A stretch of 64,000 nucleotides of DNA from the NCBI RefSeq assembly GCF_001429295.1, contig NZ_LMJL01000010.1, forward strand, positions 156,971-220,970. Direction: 5' to 3'. A program made the translations under genes and the position numbers. The stretch comes from Flavobacterium sp. Root935. GTDB lineage: Bacteria > Bacteroidota > Bacteroidia > Flavobacteriales > Flavobacteriaceae. Shown here in pieces: positions 18,348 through 26,664 of this stretch (position 1 is its first letter; every line of letters begins with the position of its first letter). Below the pieces are notes generated by a model. The model was not told the origin of the DNA, made no database searches, and worked only from the letters and a program-made list of their open reading frames with translations.

Positions 18348-19757
18348 TTAATAAATTATAGCAAGAGTTCTATCATCATGATTTCCGGGACTCCAAAAAT
18401 CCATCCAATTAGAAAGCTGGGCTGCAACATCTCCGTTTTCATCATCAAAATCAACTTTAGAATTGTCTTGATTATTCCCTTTTAAGTCAGATAAAAACTC
18501 GTTCCATTTTTCAATTTTTTCCAAATTGGCCTCAACTACAAATTTTGGATCGTAAATTCCATCAGTCATTAGCATTAAATAAGAGAAATCATCAACTAAT
18601 TTAAAGCCGAATCGGGAAGAAAGTTTCTCACTTTGAAAAATCTCCGGCATAGTAATAAATCTTGTACCGCCCCCAAATTCGCCAACGTCTATAAAATTCA
18701 TTAATGTCACTTCAGTCAAATCTTTATTTAATAAACCTATCGGACAATCTCCAACTCCAAAAGTTAAGATGGCATATCCGAAATCATATTTTTTAACTAA
18801 AGCGAAAATTAAAGTCGCATGAAATTTTTTCAGTTCTTCATCAATATTACCAGCAAATTCTTCGATTTTCTGATTGACGAAATGAGTTGCTTTTAATAAA
18901 GTGTTATAGACAAAATGACTTATTTTTTTTGATGTTTCTAAATCTGTTTTTTTATAGTGCTCTAGCAAAATTTCGTCAAAATCCTTTAGATTTTCCTTAT
19001 CAAGATTTTGTTCAAAATAGTCAACTACAGTATCGCAAGCCAATTTTGAACCTTTTCTGGATAACGCTGCAGAACCTGCTCCATCAGAAACTGCTAAGAC
19101 ACTCCAGCCATTTGAATCTAAATTTTTGAATGCAAAATCGTCTTCTCTAAAAGAGCCGACATTTGCATGACTTCTTCCTCTTTTTGAGGCCACAACAATT
19201 TTTTTATCTAAAAAAGTGCTCGAAATTGCAACATGATCATCTTTGGCAAAAGGAGCATTTTTATCGCTTTCTATATTTTTCCAAAGGGATTTTGGATCTG
19301 GATTTACAATAACCGTCAATATCTTTTCATGTGATGGCGTTTCCTCAGATTCGCCTTCAATTTTAAAAAGGAGTTTTATTTTTAAATCACCACTTATTTT
19401 TGGGCTTCCAAAAAGCAATTTACTCTCATGGTCAAAAGTAAGTCCCGTTTCTTCTAAATTTTGAATTTCGAAAGAAGTAAAATCAATCCAGCCCAGCTGC
19501 GCAAAATCAATTTTAGCCTCGTATATTTTATTTACAGTACCGTTTGGCAGAAAAACAGATTGATGTGTAATATCATCAATTCGATTTTTTAAATTCCAAT
19601 TTTGCATAATCATCCGCTGTTTTTCTTTAATTATTTTTACTGCTGTGATATTGTTTTCATTATTAATGAAATCTTCAAAAAGAGTTTGTTTACTTTCGGG
19701 AATATCGATTTTATTTTGGAATAATAAAGACTGCAGGTATCTTTTGGTCTCCTCCAT
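18348..19757 (-). CDS. PP2C-type protein phosphatase of the TerY-P triad
   Basis: The 469-residue protein has a C-terminal PP2C domain from about residue 178 to the end. SFREDD (202-207) and SDGAGSA (224-230) carry the first metal ligands, MTDGIYDP lies near 397, and DDRTLAIIY closes the domain. The N-terminal 50 residues are helical. Residues about 80-150 (GLTFDHESKLLFGSP, then SGDLKIKLLFK) resemble a bacterial Ig-like domain usually seen outside cells, unusual for a soluble phosphatase. No signal peptide is present. It should reverse phosphorylation by the neighbouring kinase. Spacing to both neighbours is 2-5 bases, so translation is probably coupled. Confidence 0.87.
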   Translation of the reverse strand: MEETKRYLQSLLFQNKIDIPESKQTLFEDFINNENNITAVKIIKEKQRMIMQNWNLKNRIDDITHQSVFLPNGTVNKIYEAKIDFAQLGWIDFTSFEIQNLEETGLTFDHESKLLFGSPKISGDLKIKLLFKIEGESEETPSHEKILTVIVNPDPKSLWKNIESDKNAPFAKDDHVAISSTFLDKKIVVASKRGRSHANVGSFREDDFAFKNLDSNGWSVLAVSDGAGSAALSRKGSKLACDTVVDYFEQNLDKENLKDFDEILLEHYKKTDLETSKKISHFVYNTLLKATHFVNQKIEEFAGNIDEELKKFHATLIFALVKKYDFGYAILTFGVGDCPIGLLNKDLTEVTLMNFIDVGEFGGGTRFITMPEIFQSEKLSSRFGFKLVDDFSYLMLMTDGIYDPKFVVEANLEKIEKWNEFLSDLKGNNQDNSKVDFDDENGDVAAQLSNWMDFWSPGNHDDRTLAIIY

Positions 19758-19762
19758 ACGTA

Positions 19763-20815
19763 TTATCCTTGTGTTCTGTTTACATCAAAACCGCCTTCTC
19801 CATATCCATAAGATCCTTGATTATTACACCATGGACATGTACTGATTTGCTCGTCGCCAATACAATGAATTTTTTGACATACACAAACTGCAAAAGCAAT
19901 TTGATTGCCGCAGCAAGGACAGGTTGGCGCTCCAAATAGTTCTTCGGTATTTACTTTATTGTTGAAATTAGAGTTATCTGCCAATTCAAAATAATTATTA
20001 TCAACCTGATAAGCCCCTACTAGTTTGTAATTTTTTGAAGCCAGCTCAATTCCTGCATATATTGAAGGCGCAATGTTCTTGCGGTATTTCATCAAATAAG
20101 GTCTCTTTGTATTTTGGCATTTCCCACTAAGAACAACGTAATTATCATCAACATACTGTTTGTTTGGTTCTTCTTTCGTTAAATCAATTTTAGAAAGTGT
20201 TTCTCCATCTAATTTTGCCAATTCAAATCCAGATGAGTTATTTTCAACACTAATACTGCTTGTTTTAATAGAATCTGTAACCCATTTAAAAAACTCTTTA
20301 TACGATTGAACGTTTGTATTTTTAAAGTGAAGTACATTTTCTGTAAGCTGTCCCAATAGTTTTGTATCTGTTTCGTTTCCAAATGAAACCGCAATTAAAT
20401 TTGCAGTTCGCTGCCAATTATTTTTCCATTCGTTTATTGCTGCCTGCGTATCATCTGTCGGAACTCCATCTGTAAATAAGAATACTATTGGTTTCCAATC
20501 TCCTTTTACTTCATAAGTGGTTTTAACGATATTACTTCTTAATTCATACATTAAATGTCCAAGCCCCTTACTTAGTGATGTACCGCTTCCTATTGGGAAT
20601 TTAGGAGGATAAAAACTCACTATTTCTTGTAAAGGCACCAATGTTTTAGGCTGTCCGGCAAAGACGATAATGGAGACATAAACGGTTTCCAGCGCATGCG
20701 GATCTGTTTTTAATGCCTGAATTATAGTGGCCAATCCTTCTTCAACCTGTTGAATTGGTTCTCCAACCATTGATTCAGAAATATCGATTAAAAAATATAT
20801 TGGTAATCTTCTCAT
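19763..20815 (-). CDS. terY: TerY-type vWA protein with C-terminal cysteine-rich TerY-C domain
   Basis: Residues 1-200 form a von Willebrand factor A domain with MIDAS residues in DISES (10-14), a Thr in the GSGTSLSKG loop and FLFTDGVPTD. A linker of about 100 residues with beta character follows. The last 50 residues hold ten Cys and one His in CPCC, CVCQ, HC and CPWC pairs, the TerY-C zinc-binding tail that sets triad TerY apart from the short vWA copies. MIDAS domains bind proteins through a metal ion, so this is the probable adaptor that brings Ter partners to the kinase and phosphatase just downstream. Confidence 0.88.
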   Translation of the reverse strand: MRRLPIYFLIDISESMVGEPIQQVEEGLATIIQALKTDPHALETVYVSIIVFAGQPKTLVPLQEIVSFYPPKFPIGSGTSLSKGLGHLMYELRSNIVKTTYEVKGDWKPIVFLFTDGVPTDDTQAAINEWKNNWQRTANLIAVSFGNETDTKLLGQLTENVLHFKNTNVQSYKEFFKWVTDSIKTSSISVENNSSGFELAKLDGETLSKIDLTKEEPNKQYVDDNYVVLSGKCQNTKRPYLMKYRKNIAPSIYAGIELASKNYKLVGAYQVDNNYFELADNSNFNNKVNTEELFGAPTCPCCGNQIAFAVCVCQKIHCIGDEQISTCPWCNNQGSYGYGEGGFDVNRTQG

Positions 20816-20816
20816 T

Positions 20817-21068
20817 TTAAAGGAATTTTAATAGCATTAAAAAAATAATTAATAGTACGATCTGTGTCATATCAACTGCAAGACCTACACCTACTTGAAA
20901 AGGTTTTATTGTGGTTTTTAAGAAATTGAATATGGGAGAAAATATACTATTGAAAAAATCAAAAACCGTTTTGTATTGAGGATTCAATTTATCTTTATAA
21001 GGCAATAATTTTGAATATAAAAACAGACCGACAATTAAAACGTTGATAAATATTTTAAATAAAATCAT
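20817..21068 (-). CDS. Small membrane protein, YggT-like
   Basis: The 83-residue protein has two hydrophobic helices (about residues 3-20 and 62-82) joined by a basic amphipathic stretch. The pattern SPIFNFLKTTIKPF, then a short loop and VDMTQIVLLIIFLML, resembles half of a YggT-family protein, which is a weak match judged by eye. It overlaps the upstream 163-residue gene by 4 bases and ends 1 base before terY, so translation should be coupled. It may help place the TerY module at the membrane. Confidence 0.6.
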   Translation of the reverse strand: MILFKIFINVLIVGLFLYSKLLPYKDKLNPQYKTVFDFFNSIFSPIFNFLKTTIKPFQVGVGLAVDMTQIVLLIIFLMLLKFL

Positions 21069-21556
21069 CTTGAAAGTGTGGCTAATAATTCCGTTGAAAT
21101 AGCTTTAAAAGCTGCAACTTCTTCTTTATTTATTTTGTCCATTCCATAGACAGAAAAACTATTATTTGGCTCCATATAATTGATAGAGAAAGCCGCTCCA
21201 TAACATTTATTCCATTCTGAAAATGGTATTGCATGCATTACTTTTACATAAATACAATTTCTTCGCACAATGATATCTTTTATTACCAAATCGCTTTGGT
21301 GGATATTATAAGTTAACGATTGCACAGCGCTTTTAATTGAATGATTAGCAGCAATAGTTGAATTATAGCAAACAACTAAATTATCAATATTCATATTGTC
21401 TAATTTTTCCTCTTCGCTAAATTCATAATTATCTAAATAATGATTGCTTGTATCCACATGACGATGCGAACTGCCACTATCTGAAGCTTCACTTATTGAA
21501 GAAATTATTTTGTACAATAAGGATACAACAGATATTATTGTTAAAATTACTTCCAT
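21065..21556 (-). CDS. Hypothetical protein with N-terminal membrane anchor
   Basis: The family is not recognised. The 163-residue protein starts with a hydrophobic helix (MEVILTIISVVSLLYKIISS), which could be a membrane anchor or uncleaved signal. A Ser/His-rich linker follows, then a mixed alpha/beta domain with VVCYNSTIAANHSIKSAV and a possible beta sheet (IVRRNCIYVKVMHAIP). The gene is tightly packed between a vWA gene (2 bases upstream) and the YggT-like gene (4-base overlap). The pairing with the YggT-like protein suggests the two form a membrane unit of the Ter system. No enzymatic motif is visible. Confidence 0.65.
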   Translation of the reverse strand: MEVILTIISVVSLLYKIISSISEASDSGSSHRHVDTSNHYLDNYEFSEEEKLDNMNIDNLVVCYNSTIAANHSIKSAVQSLTYNIHQSDLVIKDIIVRRNCIYVKVMHAIPFSEWNKCYGAAFSINYMEPNNSFSVYGMDKINKEEVAAFKAISTELLATLSR

Positions 21557-21558
21557 AA

Positions 21559-22194
21559 TTAAACCACAACTGTTATTTCGCTTGGCGGTGGCGGCAGCGT
21601 TACACTTTCTCCCGTTCCCTGACTTTTATTTCCTTGTTCGATGGTTTCAGAAACCCATTTAAAAAATTGCTTCAAAGTAGAACTATCAGCAGAATCTAAA
21701 TGCACAACATTGTCTGTAAGCTCTTTTAAAATACTGTCGTTTGCCATATGTCCGGCCGCACAACCTACAACTGCACCAAAATTTAAGGCTTTTATTTCTT
21801 GAATTTTTTCTCTGTAGAATTGAATATCTGATGGTTTTCCATCAGTAAAAACGAATAATAATGGTTTCCAATCACCTTTTAGAGTTGCAGATCCTTTTAT
21901 AACTTCTGTTTTTACTTTCTGAATTACAAAATCTAAACCTGCGCCCGTATTGGTCGGACCACTTTGCGGACAAGTTATTTCAGGAAGCTGAAAATGAACC
22001 AATTCTGTCAAAGGAACAATTTCTTTTACTTCTCGATCGTAAGTTATAATACTAATCCAAAGCGAATCAAGAGCCTGGGCATCTGAACGCAATGTGTTAA
22101 TCATACCGCTTAAAGCATTATTCAAGGCTTGAATCGGTTCTCCATACATTGAACCTGAAGTATCTAGCAAAAAATATACTGGTAGTCTTCTCAT
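21559..22194 (-). CDS. Short TerY-type vWA protein
   Basis: The 211-residue protein is a single vWA domain with LLDTSGSMYGEP (a perfect DTSGS MIDAS at residues 11-15), a Thr loop in GPTNTGAG and FVFTDGKPSD. It ends in a proline run followed by SEITVVV, closely like the tail of the next vWA protein upstream (SELNIVV). It lacks the cysteine-rich TerY-C tail of the copy at 19763. Its role should be metal-dependent protein binding within the Ter complex. It follows the other short vWA gene after an 81-base gap. Confidence 0.88.
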   Translation of the reverse strand: MRRLPVYFLLDTSGSMYGEPIQALNNALSGMINTLRSDAQALDSLWISIITYDREVKEIVPLTELVHFQLPEITCPQSGPTNTGAGLDFVIQKVKTEVIKGSATLKGDWKPLLFVFTDGKPSDIQFYREKIQEIKALNFGAVVGCAAGHMANDSILKELTDNVVHLDSADSSTLKQFFKWVSETIEQGNKSQGTGESVTLPPPPSEITVVV

Positions 22195-22275
22195 AATGAT
22201 TTATAAAAACTAGTAAACAATAAATTACCGAACTATTTTATTAAGACGGTATTATAAACTCCGCCTTCCCTAAAC

Positions 22276-22914
22276 TTAAACTACAATGTTTAGTTCAGAT
22301 GGCGGCGGAGGTAATTCTTTTACATTTGTAAATTCTCTGCCTAAATCTTCAATTTTTGTAGATGTTACACCAATTGAAGCTGTTACCCATTGAAAAAACT
22401 TTCCAATACTAGCGCTATCTGCGTTTTCTAAACTTACTACAGTATCTGTTATTTGTTTCAATACACTGGTATCTGCTCCGCCCCCTGCAGCGCATGCAAC
22501 AGTAAAAGCTGTTTTTACTTTTTTAAATTCGGCTAGACCACTTTCCCAGTTATCGGTCGGAATTCCATCGGTCATAATAAAAACTAATGGTTTCCAGTCA
22601 CCTTTTTGCTCTGTTGTTGTTTTTGCAACTTCAGTTTCTATTTTCTGTGCAGTTAATTTTAAAGCTTCGCCTAAAGCAGTTACTCCAGTTGCTTTTAAAT
22701 CAACCATTTGAAAAGAGGCTAAATCCGTCAACGGAATAATTTGCTGTGCAGTACTGTCAAAAGTAATCACACTCAAAAAAGCAGTTTCAATAGCTTGTGG
22801 ATTTTGACGAAGTGAACTAATCATTATCTGCACGCCGTTTTTAACAGCTTCGATGGGCTCACCAGTCATTGAACCAGATGTATCTAATAGTAAGTAAACA
22901 GGCAGTCTTCTCAT
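22276..22914 (-). CDS. Short TerY-type vWA protein, paralogue
   Basis: The 212-residue vWA protein is a clear paralogue of the one at 21559: LLDTSGSMTGEP MIDAS near residue 11, GVTALGEAL loop, FIMTDGIPTD, KFFQWVTASI and a shared PPPPSELNIVV end. The duplicated C-terminal tail is probably a functional peptide, for example a docking segment. It is 12 bases downstream of a small membrane-protein gene and 81 bases upstream of its paralogue. A tandem duplication is the simplest origin. Confidence 0.88.
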   Translation of the reverse strand: MRRLPVYLLLDTSGSMTGEPIEAVKNGVQIMISSLRQNPQAIETAFLSVITFDSTAQQIIPLTDLASFQMVDLKATGVTALGEALKLTAQKIETEVAKTTTEQKGDWKPLVFIMTDGIPTDNWESGLAEFKKVKTAFTVACAAGGGADTSVLKQITDTVVSLENADSASIGKFFQWVTASIGVTSTKIEDLGREFTNVKELPPPPSELNIVV

Positions 22915-22926
22915 GGTATAATTTAT

Positions 22927-23340
22927 TTAAACAGGGATATTATAAGTTGGTGTTTCAGAGGCATTACTGCCCTGATTAGAGCTTTCAACTCCACCAATAT
23001 TATAAGTACTTGTATTAGCTTCAGGATCATTTTGTATCAATTCACTCATTACTAATTGAGTAAGGTCTTTACCTCCTACTATATGATGATAAAGTGAGCC
23101 AATTGTATAAATTGGTCCCCATGGAAATCCCCACCATCCGATAAAGAAATTTAATAAAACATATCCATAAGAATACTTGAAAGTATTTTCGTCAGGTCTG
23201 ATAAAATAGATATCAGAGCTTCTTTTTAAAGTCATTATAACAAATGAAATGGTGTACGGAAAGATCACAAACTTCCCGCCTTGATCGACTAGGTCTCTTA
23301 CCTGAGAAACTCTTAGTCCTTCGATATTTTTGATTTGCAT
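22927..23340 (-). CDS. Hypothetical protein with hydrophobic segments, Ter operon
   Basis: The function is not recognised. The 137-residue protein begins with a short soluble part (MQIKNIEGLRVSQVRDLVDQ), then hydrophobic segments near residues 27-38 and 64-85 with an aromatic-rich turn (GWWGFPWGPIYTIG), and a polar Ser/Asn/Thr-rich tail. It could be a membrane-associated hairpin. Its ATG overlaps the stop of the TerD-family gene by one base (TAATG), so translation is coupled. The close packing suggests a structural role in the Ter complex at the membrane. Confidence 0.6.
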   Translation of the reverse strand: MQIKNIEGLRVSQVRDLVDQGGKFVIFPYTISFVIMTLKRSSDIYFIRPDENTFKYSYGYVLLNFFIGWWGFPWGPIYTIGSLYHHIVGGKDLTQLVMSELIQNDPEANTSTYNIGGVESSNQGSNASETPTYNIPV

Positions 23341-23999
23341 TATAGGTAAGACTGAACGATTTTGTGAATAGTTTGTCCTAAAAACGTATCATCTGTTGGA
23401 TCACCAATTGCGCTGAATTTCCATTCTCCGTTACGTTTGTACAATTTACCCATAATAATAGAACGCTTATTTACGTATTGACGGTCTGCGGCTACATTAT
23501 ACGAAGCAAATTCAGAAACTACTCTTGTTGGAGTACCTTCATACATTCTGATTTTTGCATATGGAATTTGAGAGAAATCTTCTTTTCCTGCATTATTCAA
23601 AAAGAAAAATATTTGATTCACTTTGGCATCAACTTTAGAAAGGTCAACTGTGATAATTTCATTATCTAATCCGTCATCCCCTCCAGTATCTCCTGCAAGG
23701 TCATCGCCAGTATGCTTTAAAGCTCCGTCAACACTAACTAATTTACCTTTTGGTAAACCAAATTGTTGTAAAACTTCCACTCTATACAAAGGAGAATATA
23801 GGTGATCACAAAGTTTATTTTGATCATCGATCAATACGCAGCTTAAATCTAAATCGATATCTACTACATTTTTTGATAATCCTAAAAAGCCTTTCGTTTC
23901 GATTGCTCCCCAATTTACTCCAACACAGAAGTTTGTTAAAGTTTCTCCACTCGTTTTTCTTAAATCAATTTTTTGACCTTTGGTTAAGTTAATTGCCAT
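23340..23999 (-). CDS. TerD-family protein, long TerZ-like form
   Basis: The 219-residue protein starts MAINLTKGQKIDL, as all five TerD paralogues here do. The central acidic calcium-type loop GDDLAGDTGGDDGLDNE (98-114) and VGVNWGAIETKGFLG near residue 27 place it with the TerZ-like long forms. It ends FSAIGDPTDDTF. About 17 extra residues before the acidic loop (SPLYRVEVLQQFGLPKGK) set it apart from the copy at 26665. TerD-type domains bind calcium and are thought to work as scaffold or sensor units near the membrane. It follows a short TerD gene after 21 bases. Confidence 0.9.
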   Translation of the reverse strand: MAINLTKGQKIDLRKTSGETLTNFCVGVNWGAIETKGFLGLSKNVVDIDLDLSCVLIDDQNKLCDHLYSPLYRVEVLQQFGLPKGKLVSVDGALKHTGDDLAGDTGGDDGLDNEIITVDLSKVDAKVNQIFFFLNNAGKEDFSQIPYAKIRMYEGTPTRVVSEFASYNVAADRQYVNKRSIIMGKLYKRNGEWKFSAIGDPTDDTFLGQTIHKIVQSYL

Positions 24000-24020
24000 T
24001 TTGAGTTAATGTTTTTTAAA

Positions 24021-24572
24021 TTAATTATATTTATTTAAGTAATCTTGTAAACCGCCTTTCATTCCGATACCAACAGCTTCAAATTTCCATTCGTCATTTC
24101 TTTTGTAAATTCTTCCAAATTCAACCGCCGTTTCTATAGAAAAATCTTCATCAAGTTCATACTTAACCAACTCAACGTTAGACTGATCCAAAATTCTGAT
24201 AAATGAATTTCTGATTTGACCGAAGTTTTGTCTTTTTGTATCTGCATGATGAATTGTAACTACAAAACAGATTTCATAAACGTCTGGAGAAATTTTAGAC
24301 AAGTCGATGTAAATTTTTTCATCATCGCCGTCGCCATCTCCTGTTAAATTGTCACCTGCGTGAGTAACTGCCTGATCTGGAGATTTTAAATTATTGTAAT
24401 AAATAAAATGATTGTCATTTGGAATTTTTCCATTTGCACCAACTAAAAAAACTGAAGCATCCAAATCAAAACTTGATCCTGTGCTGCTTGAATTACTATC
24501 CCATCCTAATCCTACAGTAAATTTTGGAGCATCGATACTTTGTCTTTGTCCTTTCTCTAAGTTAATTGCCAT
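24021..24572 (-). CDS. terD: TerD-family protein, short form
   Basis: The 183-residue protein has the canonical TerD layout: KFTVGLGWDSN (17-27), SFDLDAS (34-40), the acidic loop GDNLTGDGDGDDE (73-85), ICFVVTIHHA, GQIRNSFIRI and a FGRIYKRNDEWKF end. It is very close to the copy at 27277 (both end MKGGLQ/EDYLNKYN), pointing to duplication of a long-plus-short TerD pair. The acidic loop is the known calcium-binding region of the family. The protein is cytosolic with no signal peptide. Confidence 0.93.
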   Translation of the reverse strand: MAINLEKGQRQSIDAPKFTVGLGWDSNSSSTGSSFDLDASVFLVGANGKIPNDNHFIYYNNLKSPDQAVTHAGDNLTGDGDGDDEKIYIDLSKISPDVYEICFVVTIHHADTKRQNFGQIRNSFIRILDQSNVELVKYELDEDFSIETAVEFGRIYKRNDEWKFEAVGIGMKGGLQDYLNKYN

Positions 24573-24580
24573 TTTATTCT

Positions 24581-25546
24581 TTAATTAATATTAATATTCA
24601 ACATTGTTTTTAAAATATTGGTCTGTTCATCAACATTCTGTAATTCATCCAGAAAATCTACAGACGAAATTTTTTCAAGATATTCACTTAACACCTCCAG
24701 CACACTTTCTGGCAGAGTTGTTTTTATTGTACTAAGCTCATTTTTCAACTCAGCATTTTTATTTTTAAGGCTTTTTATAATTGTTTTTTTAGAAGAATCA
24801 TTTTTTGAAATATCGATTCCTTTAACTGCTTCTTCATTTAGAAAATAAAATGCTTTTTCGTTTGCTACAAAAACAAACTTATCATTAGAATCCCTAAACT
24901 CATAAACCTCAATAATTTCATTATTACAAACCAAACCGCAGGAAAATTTAATTTTAAAACCCAGGATATTTAATCGTCCTAAAAGTTTCCTTTCGAATTT
25001 AGCATATTCATTTTCGTAAACGCTTTTATTAAACTGCGAAAGCTTTTCGTACTGATCAATTGTTATTTCTCTGTAATACTCAGCCTGAACACTTTGTGAG
25101 AATGCTAACAAATCATTCCAATTAAAAAAAACATCATTTTCTGTTACGAATAACTGATAGAGTTCTTCTATCTTTTTTGACATATTCTGAGCGTGCAGCT
25201 GCATTTGTTTTGCCAGCTTTGTCTCTCCCATCTCTAATTTTAATTTCGACAGAATATCATCATTAATATAAATCTCATCCGAAATTAAAACGTACTGCTG
25301 TTCTTTTGATTTTTTAATTTTTTGAAATAAATCAATAAGACTATTTGTATACTGAATATGAAATAATTCCAGCTTATTAATATCCAGTATTCTATTGTTT
25401 TGAAAGAGTGTGTGAATGATTTTTGTCCTTACCAATACTCCAACAAGATCCTTGTGATTAAAGAAATTGGATAACAATTCTAAAATCACAAGCTTTCTGT
25501 TGCTTTCTTTTATTATTTGAAGATATCTTTCCTCTTCCTCCTGCAT
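24581..25546 (-). CDS. Hypothetical helical protein of the Ter operon
   Basis: The function is not recognised. The 321-residue protein is Glu/Lys-rich and mostly helical, with a likely coiled coil near residues 245-275 (KKTIIKSLKNKNAELKNEL) and another helix pair at residues 110-145. A short beta-containing stretch (LGFKIKFSCGLVCNNEIIEVYEF) sits near residue 195. No membrane segment or catalytic motif is seen. It lies 8 bases before a TerD gene and 28 bases after telA, so it probably works with the helical TelA protein. Homologues should be sought only in ter loci. Confidence 0.65.
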   Translation of the reverse strand: MQEEEERYLQIIKESNRKLVILELLSNFFNHKDLVGVLVRTKIIHTLFQNNRILDINKLELFHIQYTNSLIDLFQKIKKSKEQQYVLISDEIYINDDILSKLKLEMGETKLAKQMQLHAQNMSKKIEELYQLFVTENDVFFNWNDLLAFSQSVQAEYYREITIDQYEKLSQFNKSVYENEYAKFERKLLGRLNILGFKIKFSCGLVCNNEIIEVYEFRDSNDKFVFVANEKAFYFLNEEAVKGIDISKNDSSKKTIIKSLKNKNAELKNELSTIKTTLPESVLEVLSEYLEKISSVDFLDELQNVDEQTNILKTMLNININ

Positions 25547-25574
25547 TAGTTTTACAAATATTTTACGCTTATTT

Positions 25575-26660
25575 TTAGCTTATAACGCCTTTTTTCAATT
25601 CTTGTTCAAGACTTTGTAAACCAGCATCAAGCTGTCTTCTAGTTTCCGTACCCTGCTCGTGAATTTGTTTTACTTCTGTCAAAGTATCAATCAAAGATTT
25701 CGTTGTCATTTTAAGAGTTTCAAGAGAAACGATAGTATTTTCGTTTTCTTTGGCAACTTCAATACTGTTTTGTTTCAGCATTTCTGCATTTTTCTGTAAA
25801 ATAGTATTTGTCGTTTCTGACACTCTTCTTTGTACTTCAATATTTTGCTTTTGTCTTTGTAAAGCAACCGCCAATGTCAGCTGATTTTTCCAAACCGGCA
25901 TTGTTGTCGTTAGTATAGACTGCGCTTTTTCGGCAATAGAGGTATTGTTATTTTGTACAACTCTAATTTGCGCCAAAGATTGAAGCATAATAAAACGTAC
26001 AATTTTCATATCGGCAAGACGCTTGTCTAGACGATTAATGAAAGTTCTTTTATCAGAAATTTGATAATCCTGATATTGTGCACTATTACCTTCCATTACA
26101 GCAAGTTCTTCGTTCAATTCTTTAAAACGAATTTGACCTGCAATAATGTGTTTTTCCATTTCTTTAATAAGGTTCACATTCCCATCAAACATTGTTTGAA
26201 GAGCGCTGTTGTCTTTTACAGAATTAATCATTCCTGCCTTAACTTTATTACTGATTTTGTCAATGTTTACAGTAATTCTATCGTATTCTTGGAATAATTT
26301 TTTTACATCTATAATAAACTTATTAAGCAATGGAATTTTTGATAAGAATCTTTTAAAGGGACCTTGATCTAATTGATCAACATCTACATAATTTAATTCT
26401 GTCAATAAATCATTAATCAAAGAGCCTACTTCTCCTGAATTGTAAGTTCTTACATTCGTTAAGAAATTATCACTTTGTTTAGCTATAGAATTTTGAATTT
26501 CTGCACCATAATTCAAGATTGAATTGGCATCATTTTCATTTAACTGATTTGAAATGCTTTTATAGCTGTTTACTTCTGCTTCTGTAATTGAAGCCAAGTT
26601 CACATTTCCATCTTTATCAATTAAAGCAGAATTCTCCTGAGTAACTAATTGGTTTTCCAT
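25575..26660 (-). CDS. telA: TelA family toxic-anion resistance protein
   Basis: The product is 361 residues from the ATG at 26660. An upstream in-frame ATG at 26693 would overlap the TerZ-like gene and add 11 residues without family likeness, so the inner start is chosen. The protein is almost all helix, with a long conserved TelA stretch in the middle (NRLDKRLADMKIVRFIMLQSL, SILTTTMPVWKNQLTLAVAL) and a coiled-coil C-terminus. TelA/KlaA proteins are linked to tellurite and other envelope stress; the biochemical role is unknown. It lies 4 bases downstream of a TerZ-like gene. Confidence 0.9.
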   Translation of the reverse strand: MENQLVTQENSALIDKDGNVNLASITEAEVNSYKSISNQLNENDANSILNYGAEIQNSIAKQSDNFLTNVRTYNSGEVGSLINDLLTELNYVDVDQLDQGPFKRFLSKIPLLNKFIIDVKKLFQEYDRITVNIDKISNKVKAGMINSVKDNSALQTMFDGNVNLIKEMEKHIIAGQIRFKELNEELAVMEGNSAQYQDYQISDKRTFINRLDKRLADMKIVRFIMLQSLAQIRVVQNNNTSIAEKAQSILTTTMPVWKNQLTLAVALQRQKQNIEVQRRVSETTNTILQKNAEMLKQNSIEVAKENENTIVSLETLKMTTKSLIDTLTEVKQIHEQGTETRRQLDAGLQSLEQELKKGVIS

Positions 26661-26664
26661 AATT

